Shown in pieces: positions 45,954 to 54,311 of a stretch of 64,000 bases of DNA. The DNA is taken from the NCBI RefSeq assembly GCF_002812955.1, contig NZ_PFXK01000001.1, positions 1-64,000 on the forward strand. Reading direction: 5' to 3'. How positions within the stretch are numbered: the first letter of the stretch is position 1; each line of letters starts with the position of its first letter. Under the pieces are notes generated by a model. It was not told the origin of the DNA. It worked only from the letters and a program-made list of their open reading frames with translations, and did no database searches. Source of the stretch: Vibrio sp. HA2012 (lineage in GTDB: Bacteria; Pseudomonadota; Gammaproteobacteria; Enterobacterales; Vibrionaceae). Position numbers and translations under genes: made by a program.

Positions 45954-47480
45954 CTAGCTTTCATTGATTTTATCAGCGATAAACTGAGCTTTGGCTCCGA
46001 ACACGACCTGAACACCATTTGTTCCCACGTTAATCACTCCCATGGCTCCAACATCCTCTAATCCTTTTTTGTTGATAACAGCCGGATCTTTGACTTCCAG
46101 TCTCAGTCGGGTAATACAGGAAGTAACAGAAGTGAGGTTGTCTTTACCGCCAAGGAAATCAACGACCAGTTTGGTGAGCTGGTCGATACTTAGCTCAGTT
46201 TCTTCTTTTATCTCTTCAGACCGTCCCGGAGTTTGCAGGTCGAATTTTCGAATGGTATAGCGGAAGGTCACATAATACAGAATCGCCATTGGTACGCCGA
46301 CGATGATAGCTGCAAAGTAGTTGGTATCAAACCCATTCATAGCAGGCATAATACCCAGAGTCACGTAGTCGATAAAACCAGCGGAAAATGACTTAGCTAA
46401 ATGCGCATCCAGCAGGTACATGAACATATAAGCAAAGCCTGCACTGACGGCATTAAATAGGTACAGAAGCGGTGATATAAAGATAAAGGTAAATTCTACC
46501 GGCTCTGTAATACCTGTCAGGAAGCAGGTTAGTGCTGCAGAGAATAAAATACCCGCAGCATATTTGCGGCTTTTGGTTTTTGCTTCATGGAACATGGCCA
46601 GACAGGCTGCCGGTAATGCAAATAGCATAAGTGGGAATTCACCCTGCATAAATTTACCGACACCGTGATATGTAGAAGCGTCAAAATCTTTTACGCCGTC
46701 AGCCAGCATCTTGAACCAGATAACCTGATCACCATTCACCGCAGCACCCGTTTCCGGAGTATATTCACCGAAACTGAACCAGAATGAAGGGTACCAGATA
46801 TGATGCAGACCTGTTGGTATCAGTGCGCGTTCAGTGAAGCCAAAAATAAAGGTAGACAGTGCCTGATTTCCGCCGTTAACAATACCGGATAATCCGTCGA
46901 TACCTGCCTGAACATAGGACCATATGTAAGGAAGGATCAAACCGAGGATAAAGGCTGAAAATGCAGTAGCAATAGGTACAAAGCGTTTACCAGCGAAGAA
47001 ACCGAGGAAAGCGGGAAGCTGAATAGTATAAAAGCGGTTATACATACTGGCGGCCAGCATACCGGCAATTAACCCGCCAAATACACCGGTTTGCATACTT
47101 GGGATCCCGAGAACCAGAGTATATGCTCCACCATTTAATGCCATTTCCTGAGTGACTCCGGCTGAAACACCAATAGTCATATTCATGACTAACATGGCGA
47201 TAACGGCTGCCAGAGCGGAAACCCCGGATTCTTTTGTCAGACCGACAGCGGCACCGACGGCAAAAAGCAATGGCAGGTTACCGAAGATGACTTCTCCGGC
47301 TCCCACCATCAGCGGAATTCCCAGTTTATCGCCGAAAGCCAGTAGCAGACCTGCAGCAGGTAGTATCGAAATAGGCAGCATTAACGCACGCCCGACGGTG
47401 GACAGTTTGGAAACACCTTGTTTCACTGCGGAAAAAGGTGATGAGCTTTTTGTCCGGCTCATTGCGGCTTGAGTAGTCAT
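45954..47480 (-). CDS. PTS glucose-type EIICB (PtsG-like)
   Basis: 508 aa. EIIC (about 20-410) with ALMLPISILPAAGLLLAFGD, GVFGGLIAGM, FTERALIPTGLHHIWY, and TGITEPVEFTFIFISP. EIIB (about 430-508) with the phospho-Cys in TSCITRLRLEV. No EIIA domain; the cytoplasmic EIIA-Glc would serve it. Related to PtsG and NagE C-halves; glucose or glucosamine are possible. GGAG ribosome binding site. It lies directly downstream of a sugar-binding protein and two-component operon, and shares a promoter motif with it. Confidence 0.88.
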   Translation of the reverse strand: MTTQAAMSRTKSSSPFSAVKQGVSKLSTVGRALMLPISILPAAGLLLAFGDKLGIPLMVGAGEVIFGNLPLLFAVGAAVGLTKESGVSALAAVIAMLVMNMTIGVSAGVTQEMALNGGAYTLVLGIPSMQTGVFGGLIAGMLAASMYNRFYTIQLPAFLGFFAGKRFVPIATAFSAFILGLILPYIWSYVQAGIDGLSGIVNGGNQALSTFIFGFTERALIPTGLHHIWYPSFWFSFGEYTPETGAAVNGDQVIWFKMLADGVKDFDASTYHGVGKFMQGEFPLMLFALPAACLAMFHEAKTKSRKYAAGILFSAALTCFLTGITEPVEFTFIFISPLLYLFNAVSAGFAYMFMYLLDAHLAKSFSAGFIDYVTLGIMPAMNGFDTNYFAAIIVGVPMAILYYVTFRYTIRKFDLQTPGRSEEIKEETELSIDQLTKLVVDFLGGKDNLTSVTSCITRLRLEVKDPAVINKKGLEDVGAMGVINVGTNGVQVVFGAKAQFIADKINES

Positions 47481-47553
47481 ACAAAACTCCGTTTATGATA
47501 AGTTCATTGCCTAATCTAGTGATTTAAAAAAGAAAAAAAGTAGAGTTTTGTAA

Positions 47554-47593
47554 TCTGAATGTAAGTAAAAACTTACGTTTCGTCTGAATGTAA
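47554..47593. promoter_or_regulatory. Direct repeats TCTGAATGTAA and hairpin upstream of PTS gene
   Basis: TCTGAATGTAA occurs at 47554-47564 and 47583-47593, 29 bp apart. Between them GTAAGT / ACTTAC (47561-47576) forms an inverted repeat. Related sequence CTGAAATGTAA appears upstream of the response regulator at 51235-51245, so these may be its binding sites. Confidence 0.4.
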
Positions 47594-47722
47594 TGATGTT
47601 ATTAACGTTAATTGACATCGACAAGCACAGATTGTAGCTCTGACTGCTTTTTGTCGTTGTTTTTCATATGGTTGCATAGGTTGTGTGAATGTGAGATCTC
47701 GCGTGCAAAATGGAACATTAGC

Positions 47723-47755
47723 GATACTCAAGTATCCGGAGGTTACTTGAGTATC
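47723..47755 (-). terminator. Hairpin/terminator after the sugar-binding protein gene
   Basis: Perfect 12-bp stem GATACTCAAGTA / TACTTGAGTATC with a 9-nt loop, five bases past the stop codon. The T-run is weak on either strand. Confidence 0.55.
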
Positions 47756-47759
47756 GTTT

Positions 47760-48992
47760 CTAATTACTTTCAGCAATGGCAATAATTCGTTTGATTAAAT
47801 CTTCTTCTTTAAACTGCATATCACGATAGAAACGGTATATTTCAGAGTTAATTGCCTGCTGAGCAACCGGGTTAATCGCCATGGAATCGGTCATACTCGG
47901 AACCGCAGTAGCATATTGTCTGGCGGCGGCGTAGTCCCGGAAAGACTGCTTTTGGCAGAGATTAAAATCGGTCAGATCAATATCAGTACGTACCGGGATT
48001 GAGCCTTTTCGTTTATTAAACTCAGCCTGAAATGCTTTATCACTCAGGGCCCTTGCGACTTTATCTACCGTTTTCTGGCTGAAATTTTTGCTCTTCAGAA
48101 AAATAAGGCTGTCCATATTGTACAGATAACTTCCGTCAGCAGGGGGGGCCGGATAACAGCCGATATGTTCAGGAACCTGAATATTCTGACTGATAAGTTC
48201 CCCTAAAACCCAGTCTCCTCCGATCTGAAACAGGGCTTTGTCCTGAATCAACAGGGATGTTGCTTTATCCCATGATATATCCTGCAGTGGCTGTTCCGTT
48301 ACCATGCTGAGACGGCGGAACTGTTTTAGTACATACCTCATCTGGGATGAGTTGATCTTACTTGGGTTAAGGTCAACCAGTGTAGCCTTATAAAATTCAG
48401 CACCACCAGTGCCTATAACGATGCTCTCAAAAAGCTGTGCAATTTGCCACGGACGGGCTCCGACAGCCAAAGGAATGATCCCGGCATCTCTGGCTTTTTC
48501 CATTGCTGAGAGCATCTCTTCCCAATTTTGTGGAATAGGTATGTTTATCTGTTTAAGGAGATGGTGATTGACCCATAACCAGTTTAGGCGGTGTAATACC
48601 AATGGCATGGAAACATAGCCGTTATCTGTTTTATTGATCTGTATAGCCAGAGGATATAGTACCTTATCCCATTGTTGTTCTTCGGCAATATGGTTGAGGG
48701 AATGCAGTACGCCGATGGCGTCCCAGGCTTTGATTACCGGTCCCTCTATTTGGGCGATATTGGGACTGTTGCCAGCCAGTGCTCGCGCCTGAAGAACCGT
48801 CAGTGCTGTATCTCCGCCACCACCAATGACTGGAGATGGGTGGTACTGGATTTGGTTTTCAGACAGCTGTTTTTCCAATATTTTCAGAGCAGATTTCTCT
48901 CCTGTGGATGTCCACCAGTGCAGAAATTCAATATTCTGACCGCAACAGGCGGGAGAGATAGCCAGCAAGGCAATAATAAGTGATGATTTCAT
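47760..48992 (-). CDS. Orphan extracellular sugar-binding protein (ABC SBP, glucose/oligosaccharide type)
   Basis: 410 aa. Signal peptide SSLIIALLAISPACCG, then a family 1 solute-binding fold: IEFLHWWTSTGEKSALKILE, ALAGNSPNIAQIEGP, WLWVNHHLLKQINIPIPQNWEEML, and ALFQIGGDWVLGEL. This resembles GtsA-type glucose-binding proteins. No ABC permease or ATPase gene is nearby. Instead the preceding genes are a sensor kinase and response regulator in the same direction (23-bp gap), so it likely acts as a periplasmic co-receptor presenting sugar to the kinase. That role is inferred. Confidence 0.87.
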   Translation of the reverse strand: MKSSLIIALLAISPACCGQNIEFLHWWTSTGEKSALKILEKQLSENQIQYHPSPVIGGGGDTALTVLQARALAGNSPNIAQIEGPVIKAWDAIGVLHSLNHIAEEQQWDKVLYPLAIQINKTDNGYVSMPLVLHRLNWLWVNHHLLKQINIPIPQNWEEMLSAMEKARDAGIIPLAVGARPWQIAQLFESIVIGTGGAEFYKATLVDLNPSKINSSQMRYVLKQFRRLSMVTEQPLQDISWDKATSLLIQDKALFQIGGDWVLGELISQNIQVPEHIGCYPAPPADGSYLYNMDSLIFLKSKNFSQKTVDKVARALSDKAFQAEFNKRKGSIPVRTDIDLTDFNLCQKQSFRDYAAARQYATAVPSMTDSMAINPVAQQAINSEIYRFYRDMQFKEEDLIKRIIAIAESN

Positions 48993-49015
48993 GATAATTC
49001 TCGTGGAAAAGGTAA

Positions 49016-50461
49016 TTATTCTTTTGGAAAAGAGAGTATGACCCGCAGGCTGCCATGCCGGGTTTGACTCAGATGAATATTTCCACCATGAGCCTTGGCG
49101 ATGCTTTGTGAGATGGTAAGGCCAAGCCCGTTTCCTTCTACATGGTCTGTGGCCCGAAAATAAGGGTCAAAGAACTTATTCAGCAACGCAGAATCCACTT
49201 TCGGCCCATGATCCTCAATAAGGATAGTCAGTGATTCTGAATCGTCCAGCAGGGTAATATCTGCTTTATTTCCATACTTCAGGGCATTGTCTACCAGATT
49301 CTGCAGGCATCGTTTTATGGCCAGAGGCTTTCCGGCAAAAAGCGTGTGTATTTGTCCCTGAATCTTTATATTTTCATCAGCACAGGGAATCGTACTTTTG
49401 ATATGCAGAATCAACTGATTAAAATCTATCGGTTCAATATCCTCATGAATATCGGTCTCTTTAATGCTTTGCAGTGCTCCTTTGACCATGAGATCGAGAT
49501 CATTGGCAATTTTACAGAATCTCTCTCTGTCGGTCTGATTTTCCAGCATTTCCGCACGTAGCTTCAGACAGGCAATCGGTGTTTTTAGATCATGAGATAT
49601 GGAGCTGAATAGCATCTCTCTGTCTTTAATATGGCTATCAATACGCCGGTTCATCTTGTTAAAAGCTCTGACGGCAGCTCTGAGTTCGGCACTGCCTTCC
49701 TCCTTTACCAACGGAACTTTCAGACGACTGGACATGAGTGTGGCGGCTTTTGCCAGTTTGCGGATAGGGCGGATTTCTCTCCGGACGATAAACCAGGTAC
49801 AAAGCAGCAATAACAGGGCAGAAAACAGGAGAGTCAGCCATTCTCTTGGTGCAAAATATTCGGTTTCAAGATTGACATAGGGAGCGGGCAGTACGGCGGC
49901 CAGATAAAACCATTCCTGTGGGGCAACTTGAACCTGAGTCACCAAAATAGGAGGATTCAGGCTGCCATAGGACAGGGAGTAATGAGCCCATAACTGGGGA
50001 AGATCATCGATGGGCAGCTCATTATTAAATACTTTCAGATTATCACGCAGTGTAAAATCAACGTTGATTACCGGATTACCCTGCAGTTCATTTTGTAGTA
50101 GTGCTTTGACTTCATGGATAACCAGAGTTTTTCTCTGGCTGTCGGGCAAAGGTACAATGGGAATTTCATGATCATTTAATGAGACGAAGAAACGTGTACC
50201 GCCTATGTTGCGTAACTGATTAAGAACCAGGTGCCGGTATTCTGCGGGTAGAGTCTGAAAAAAGGCGATCGTAGATGAAGCACTTAATGCCAGACTGTTG
50301 ACTGTGGTCAGTAATCCTTTTTGATCTCTTTCACTGCTCTGTTGATACCAGATAAGGCCAGCCAGAAGCTGAGCGGCGACAATGACGGCAAGCAGAAAAA
50401 TACTGGCACGAACGGCCAGAGAATTAAAACGGAATCTGATTTTCCTGAACCTAACTTTCAT
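49016..50461 (-). CDS. Sensor histidine kinase (OmpR-partner class, sugar sensing proposed)
   Basis: 481 aa. TM1 (ASIFLLAVIVAAQLLAGLIW), about 150-residue periplasmic domain, TM2 (LTLLFSALLLLLCTWFIV), HAMP, then H-box FSSISHDLKTPIACLKLRAE and ATPase motifs NLVDNALKYG, DHGP (D-x-G variant) and GNGLGLTIS. Its start overlaps the response regulator stop by 11 nt. Together with the downstream sugar-binding protein it resembles GtrS/GltR-type glucose sensing in Pseudomonas in layout. Ligand unknown. Confidence 0.9.
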   Translation of the reverse strand: MKVRFRKIRFRFNSLAVRASIFLLAVIVAAQLLAGLIWYQQSSERDQKGLLTTVNSLALSASSTIAFFQTLPAEYRHLVLNQLRNIGGTRFFVSLNDHEIPIVPLPDSQRKTLVIHEVKALLQNELQGNPVINVDFTLRDNLKVFNNELPIDDLPQLWAHYSLSYGSLNPPILVTQVQVAPQEWFYLAAVLPAPYVNLETEYFAPREWLTLLFSALLLLLCTWFIVRREIRPIRKLAKAATLMSSRLKVPLVKEEGSAELRAAVRAFNKMNRRIDSHIKDREMLFSSISHDLKTPIACLKLRAEMLENQTDRERFCKIANDLDLMVKGALQSIKETDIHEDIEPIDFNQLILHIKSTIPCADENIKIQGQIHTLFAGKPLAIKRCLQNLVDNALKYGNKADITLLDDSESLTILIEDHGPKVDSALLNKFFDPYFRATDHVEGNGLGLTISQSIAKAHGGNIHLSQTRHGSLRVILSFPKE

Positions 50462-51158
50462 AGTGCACTCTAGCTGCCAGCATATAGCCTCTGTTTCGTA
50501 CCGTGACGATCAGTGTGCGGTCTTTATCTTCCAGTTGGTGACGCAGGCGGCTTATCTGTACATCAATACCGCGTTCTAATGGCTCTGCATCACGTCCCCA
50601 TATTTCCCGGGCAATATCATCACGGCTCAGGACTGATTCTGCATGAGAAATGAATAGGCCTAACAAGGATAGATCTGCTCCGCTTAATTGTTTGACGGAT
50701 CCTGTCGGGGTATGAATCAACTTTCGGGTGACCGTATCCAGTTGCCAGCAGGCAAAGGTCGCCTTTCTGGCTAACATAGGTTGTACGGGAGCCTGACTGC
50801 GGCGTAGAATTGTTTTTATGCGTGCCAGCAGTTCCCGGGGACTGAATGACTTAGTGATATAATCATCAGCTCCCATTTCTAAGCCTGCCACTCGGTCAGT
50901 TTCTTCTGTGACGGCTGTCAGCATAATAATAGGGACATCAGAGATGCGGCGTAATTGCTGACATAAAGTCAGACCATCATCACCGGGCATCATAATATCC
51001 AGAATGATCAGACAAACATCCTGTTTTTCCAGTATCTGCCACATGGCTTCGCCATTTTCGGCACCAATAACAGCAAATCCAGCTTTTCCAAGGTAATCGG
51101 AAAGTGCATCACGTAAGTCCTGATTGTCATCGACGACAAGAATTGGCTTATCTTTCAT
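50451..51158 (-). CDS. OmpR-family response regulator
   Basis: 235 aa. Receiver domain (about 1-120): VVDDNQDLRD, phospho-Asp in LIILDIMMPGDDG, Thr in MLTAVTE, and Lys in YITKSFSPRELLARI. C-terminal winged helix (about 140-230): LSGADLSLLGLFISHAES, EPLERGIDVQISRLRHQLED, and IVTVRNRGYML. First gene of the regulator-kinase-binding-protein operon. An inverted repeat TGAAATGT-N12-ACATTTCA upstream may be its own operator. Confidence 0.93.
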   Translation of the reverse strand: MKDKPILVVDDNQDLRDALSDYLGKAGFAVIGAENGEAMWQILEKQDVCLIILDIMMPGDDGLTLCQQLRRISDVPIIMLTAVTEETDRVAGLEMGADDYITKSFSPRELLARIKTILRRSQAPVQPMLARKATFACWQLDTVTRKLIHTPTGSVKQLSGADLSLLGLFISHAESVLSRDDIAREIWGRDAEPLERGIDVQISRLRHQLEDKDRTLIVTVRNRGYMLAARVHYES

Positions 51159-51235
51159 AAGTTACCCTAAGGCAGATCTACACGTTCTGGTTATTATGCC
51201 GTGTAATCCGTCAGGAAAAAACGCATAACAGGAAC

Positions 51236-51263
51236 TGAAATGTAAGGGTTCCGATACATTTCA
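51236..51263 (-). promoter_or_regulatory. Inverted repeat upstream of response regulator
   Basis: TGAAATGT (51236-51243) and ACATTTCA (51256-51263), 12-bp spacer, 78 bp before the regulator start. The left part CTGAAATGTAA resembles TCTGAATGTAA upstream of the PTS gene at 47554. Candidate autoregulatory site. Confidence 0.4.
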
Positions 51264-51357
51264 AACTCAGACCAGTCGTGTCTGTGATTTCATGCTCGTT
51301 TTTCAATGATAAGAGAGGTAATATCTTTAACCTCCCATCTATAAAGTAAGCCGAATA

Positions 51358-52374
51358 ATGACTAAGACTCGTATTTTAATCTCTGAATCAACGAATCCCT
51401 GGTTTAACCTTGCCGTAGAAGACACCATTTTCCGTTCAATGCCAGCGGATCAGAGGGTGCTTTTCTTGTGGCGTAATGCTGATACGGTTGTCATTGGCCG
51501 GGCGCAGAATCCGTGGAGGGAGTGTAAAACTGACCGCATGGAGCAGGATCTGGTCAAACTTGCTCGTCGTCAAACTGGTGGGGGAGCTGTGTTCCATGAT
51601 TTGGGGAATACCAATTTTACTTTTATGGCGGCTAAACCTGAATATGATAAAGAGGTTTCAACCAGTATTGTTTTATCCGGACTGGCAAGGCTGGGTATTA
51701 ATGGCGTAGCAAATGGTCGTAATGATCTGGTACTGGAAGATGACGAAGGTATCCGCAAATTTTCCGGCTCGGCTTACCGTGAAACGGTTGACCGTGGTTT
51801 TCATCACGGAACTCTGCTGCTCAGTGCTGACCTTAACCGGCTGGGAGATTATCTGAATCCGGATAAGAAAAAACTGCAGGCAAAAGGTATTACATCGGTT
51901 AAATCACGGGTGATTAATCTCGACAGTGTTAAACAGGACATTGATCATCAACAGGTATGTGATGCCATTATGCAGGCTTATCAGGACTACTATCAGGAGT
52001 CTGTAGAGGTTGAGTATATTTCTCCGGAACACTTCCAGGATCTGCCCGGATTTGAAGATAAGTTTGCTTTTCAGAGTAGCTGGGACTGGAATTTTGGTCA
52101 GACTCCTCCATTTACCCATAATCTGGATGAACGTTTTGCATGGGGGGGCGTGGAAATTCTGCTGGAGGTAAAAAAAGGAATGATTGAGCAGTCCCATATT
52201 TTCAGCGATATGCTTGAACCGTACCCGATGGAAGTTCTGGCTGGCAGGTTGTCGGGTCTGGCGTATAAAAAAGAAATGCTTGAAACCTGTCTTCAGGATC
52301 TGAGCGAGGAGCTGTATCAGCATAAAGATCAACTGCATGAACTGAAACACTGGCTTGTCAGGCAGGTTGACTAG
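51358..52374 (+). CDS. lplA: Lipoate-protein ligase A
   Basis: 338 aa, E. coli LplA length. It activates free lipoate with ATP and attaches it to E2 and GcvH proteins. Motifs: N-terminal [20 protein letters not shown], the lipoate-loop [18 protein letters not shown], and KFSGSAYR. C-terminal accessory domain with [11 protein letters not shown]. Ribosome binding site weak. Stands alone between the two-component operon and the MCP-like gene. Confidence 0.96.
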   Translation: MTKTRILISESTNPWFNLAVEDTIFRSMPADQRVLFLWRNADTVVIGRAQNPWRECKTDRMEQDLVKLARRQTGGGAVFHDLGNTNFTFMAAKPEYDKEVSTSIVLSGLARLGINGVANGRNDLVLEDDEGIRKFSGSAYRETVDRGFHHGTLLLSADLNRLGDYLNPDKKKLQAKGITSVKSRVINLDSVKQDIDHQQVCDAIMQAYQDYYQESVEVEYISPEHFQDLPGFEDKFAFQSSWDWNFGQTPPFTHNLDERFAWGGVEILLEVKKGMIEQSHIFSDMLEPYPMEVLAGRLSGLAYKKEMLETCLQDLSEELYQHKDQLHELKHWLVRQVD

Positions 52375-52522
52375 ACTTGTAGGGTAAAAGCCTTTTGACA
52401 AATCATGCAGAAAACAGGTATATCTACGCGGCAATCAATTTGTCATGCTTTTGCAGCACAATTTGTTTTTCTTTTTCCCACAGGATCTATCCTGAAATAT
52501 AACGATACCATAAGGGTTTTCT

Positions 52523-53542
52523 ATGCTTTTTAACCTGCCGATTGTTCGGAAATTAGTCATGGCTGATATTGCAATTTTAGCCATTGTGTTGGCGCACTCC
52601 TTTTTATCTGAAAACGCAGCGGAGACCATGACCTATGTCGCCATCGTCTGTGCTGCCGGATTGATTAGTGCAGTCGTGGTTATCCTGCTTTTGCAGGGAA
52701 GTCTGCAAACATTGGAAAGTCAGTTGTCTTCGTACCTGCGGCGTAATACCCGCGGCGTTCAGACTCCGGATCAACTGAGCCGGGCAATTCAACAGTTACA
52801 GGAAGCGGCTCAGTCAGCAGAACAAAGAAGTGAAGCGCTGGAGCTGGATATTGCCCGCTGTCAGGCGGAAATCGCTCAGTGTGAAGCTTCTGCGAAACAG
52901 AGAGAGGTAGAACAGGAACGTTACCTGCAGAAAGCCACACATATTCTGGATGATATTGCTGGACTGATTGAACAGATAATCTCTGTTGCCGGAAATGCAG
53001 CAGAAGGTTCGCTTACCGTAAAAAATGATCTTTTTGGCTGCTGTGAGAATTTGGCAGCATCAGCTAAAGCAACACAGGCCGATGCCGATTTTATCAATGG
53101 TGTTAAGGGACAGATCCAGCAGTTGGGGCAGGGTGTGGCGACTATTAATAGCCTAGCGCTTGAGATTAACGATATCTCAGATCAGACTAATCTTCTGGCG
53201 TTAAATGCTGCCATTGAGGCTGCCCGAGCCGGAGAACAGGGACGTGGATTTGCCGTGGTAGCGGATGAGGTTAGAAATCTGGCAACCCGTGCCCGTGCAT
53301 CCAGTGCTAAAATCGAGCAAAGTATTGCCTCCGTCGTACAGGAAGCGCATGCATCTTCCGAAGCGATAGAGAGGATCAGTTCGAACGTAGATAAGGCCGT
53401 GATTTACACGAATGCAGAGAAAGACACGATGGAAGGTATCAGTCACAGACAAGAAAATGTGGCCAGACAGATTGCTGAAGCAGTTGCTATGATTGAGCAG
53501 CAAAGAAACTTGATACAGAGTGCTCTGAGAAATCGTTACTAG
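52523..53542 (+). CDS. Short MCP-like chemoreceptor without ligand domain
   Basis: 339 aa. Two hydrophobic segments close together at the N-terminus (about 12-30 and 38-60), a coiled coil (about 85-135), then the MCP signalling tip [20 protein letters not shown] and [15 protein letters not shown]. There is no periplasmic sensor domain, PAS domain or clear HAMP, so any signal must come from the membrane or cytoplasm. AAGGG ribosome binding site. Ligand and partner CheA/W system unknown. Confidence 0.88.
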   Translation: MLFNLPIVRKLVMADIAILAIVLAHSFLSENAAETMTYVAIVCAAGLISAVVVILLLQGSLQTLESQLSSYLRRNTRGVQTPDQLSRAIQQLQEAAQSAEQRSEALELDIARCQAEIAQCEASAKQREVEQERYLQKATHILDDIAGLIEQIISVAGNAAEGSLTVKNDLFGCCENLAASAKATQADADFINGVKGQIQQLGQGVATINSLALEINDISDQTNLLALNAAIEAARAGEQGRGFAVVADEVRNLATRARASSAKIEQSIASVVQEAHASSEAIERISSNVDKAVIYTNAEKDTMEGISHRQENVARQIAEAVAMIEQQRNLIQSALRNRY

Positions 53543-53560
53543 TGAGTCGTTAATAGTGGC

Positions 53561-53598
53561 ACACCCCTCAGGCCAATTATACTGGCTCTGAGGGGTGT
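53561..53598. terminator. Bidirectional terminator
   Basis: 11-bp stem ACACCCCTCAG / CTGAGGGGTGT between the convergent MCP-like and response-regulator genes; moderately T-rich on the plus side (GGTTCTTTCC). Confidence 0.75.
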
Positions 53599-53612
53599 CG
53601 GTTCTTTCCTAA

Positions 53613-54311
53613 TCAGTTGCCTGTTTTTCCGCTGGCAACTTTCTGGTAAACCCGCTCAGGCCGGCCGATTCGTCCATGCTGGATAACAGCTTCCACCATT
53701 CCCCGGGCAAGAAGATATTCCAGATAGCGGCGAGCGGTTGTTTTGCTGATGCCTAGTTCTTTGCCTAAGGTTTCTGCAGTATAGACAACACCGGGTTCAT
53801 CAAACGCACGGGTGACTTTATCCAGGCTGAGTTCATCAATACCTTTCGGCAGTTGTTGCAGGCGCACGGATTTTGACTGAAAATTAAACAAAGCATCAAC
53901 ATGACGCTGATTGATATGTTCGCTGGCTTTAAGGGAACTGGTGTACTTCAGATAACGATCCAGTGAATCGGACAGACGATCGTATGAGATTGGCTTCATC
54001 AGGTAATCAAATACACCGCTACGTACTGCTTCACGTACGGTATCGATATCGTTTGCTGCAGTAATGAAAATAACGTCAGGCGCGCTATCCATTGCTGTAA
54101 TTTCTTTAAGCAGATCAATCCCTTTTCCATCCGGAAGATAGTTATCCAGCAGCACCAGTTTAGGTTTTAACAACCGGATCATCGTACGGGCTTCGGATAT
54201 TTTCTGGGCAATTCCGACAGCCCGGAAACGTTTTGTCTGTGTAATATAGTGAGAGTGAAATTCAGCAATATTTGCTTCATCTTCAACAATCAAAATGTCA
54301 TAAATTTCCAT
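53613..54311 (-). CDS. CitB/DcuR-type response regulator (second copy)
   Basis: 232 aa from ATG 54311, placed 14 nt inside the kinase 3' end, the same overlap as in the 34-kb pair. Receiver domain: IVEDEANIAEFHS, VLLDNYLPDGKG (phospho-Asp), ITAAND and LMKPISYDRL. HTH: ISKTTARRYLEYLL and GRIGRPERVYQ. Most of the receiver domain matches the first copy closely, so the two arose by duplication. Probable target is the neighbouring 2-hydroxycarboxylate transporter. Confidence 0.93.
   Translation of the reverse strand: MEIYDILIVEDEANIAEFHSHYITQTKRFRAVGIAQKISEARTMIRLLKPKLVLLDNYLPDGKGIDLLKEITAMDSAPDVIFITAANDIDTVREAVRSGVFDYLMKPISYDRLSDSLDRYLKYTSSLKASEHINQRHVDALFNFQSKSVRLQQLPKGIDELSLDKVTRAFDEPGVVYTAETLGKELGISKTTARRYLEYLLARGMVEAVIQHGRIGRPERVYQKVASGKTGN

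Noticed and set aside
47760..48992. Complete ABC sugar importer
   Set aside because: Only the binding protein is present; neighbours are a kinase and a PTS permease, with no permease or ATPase gene.
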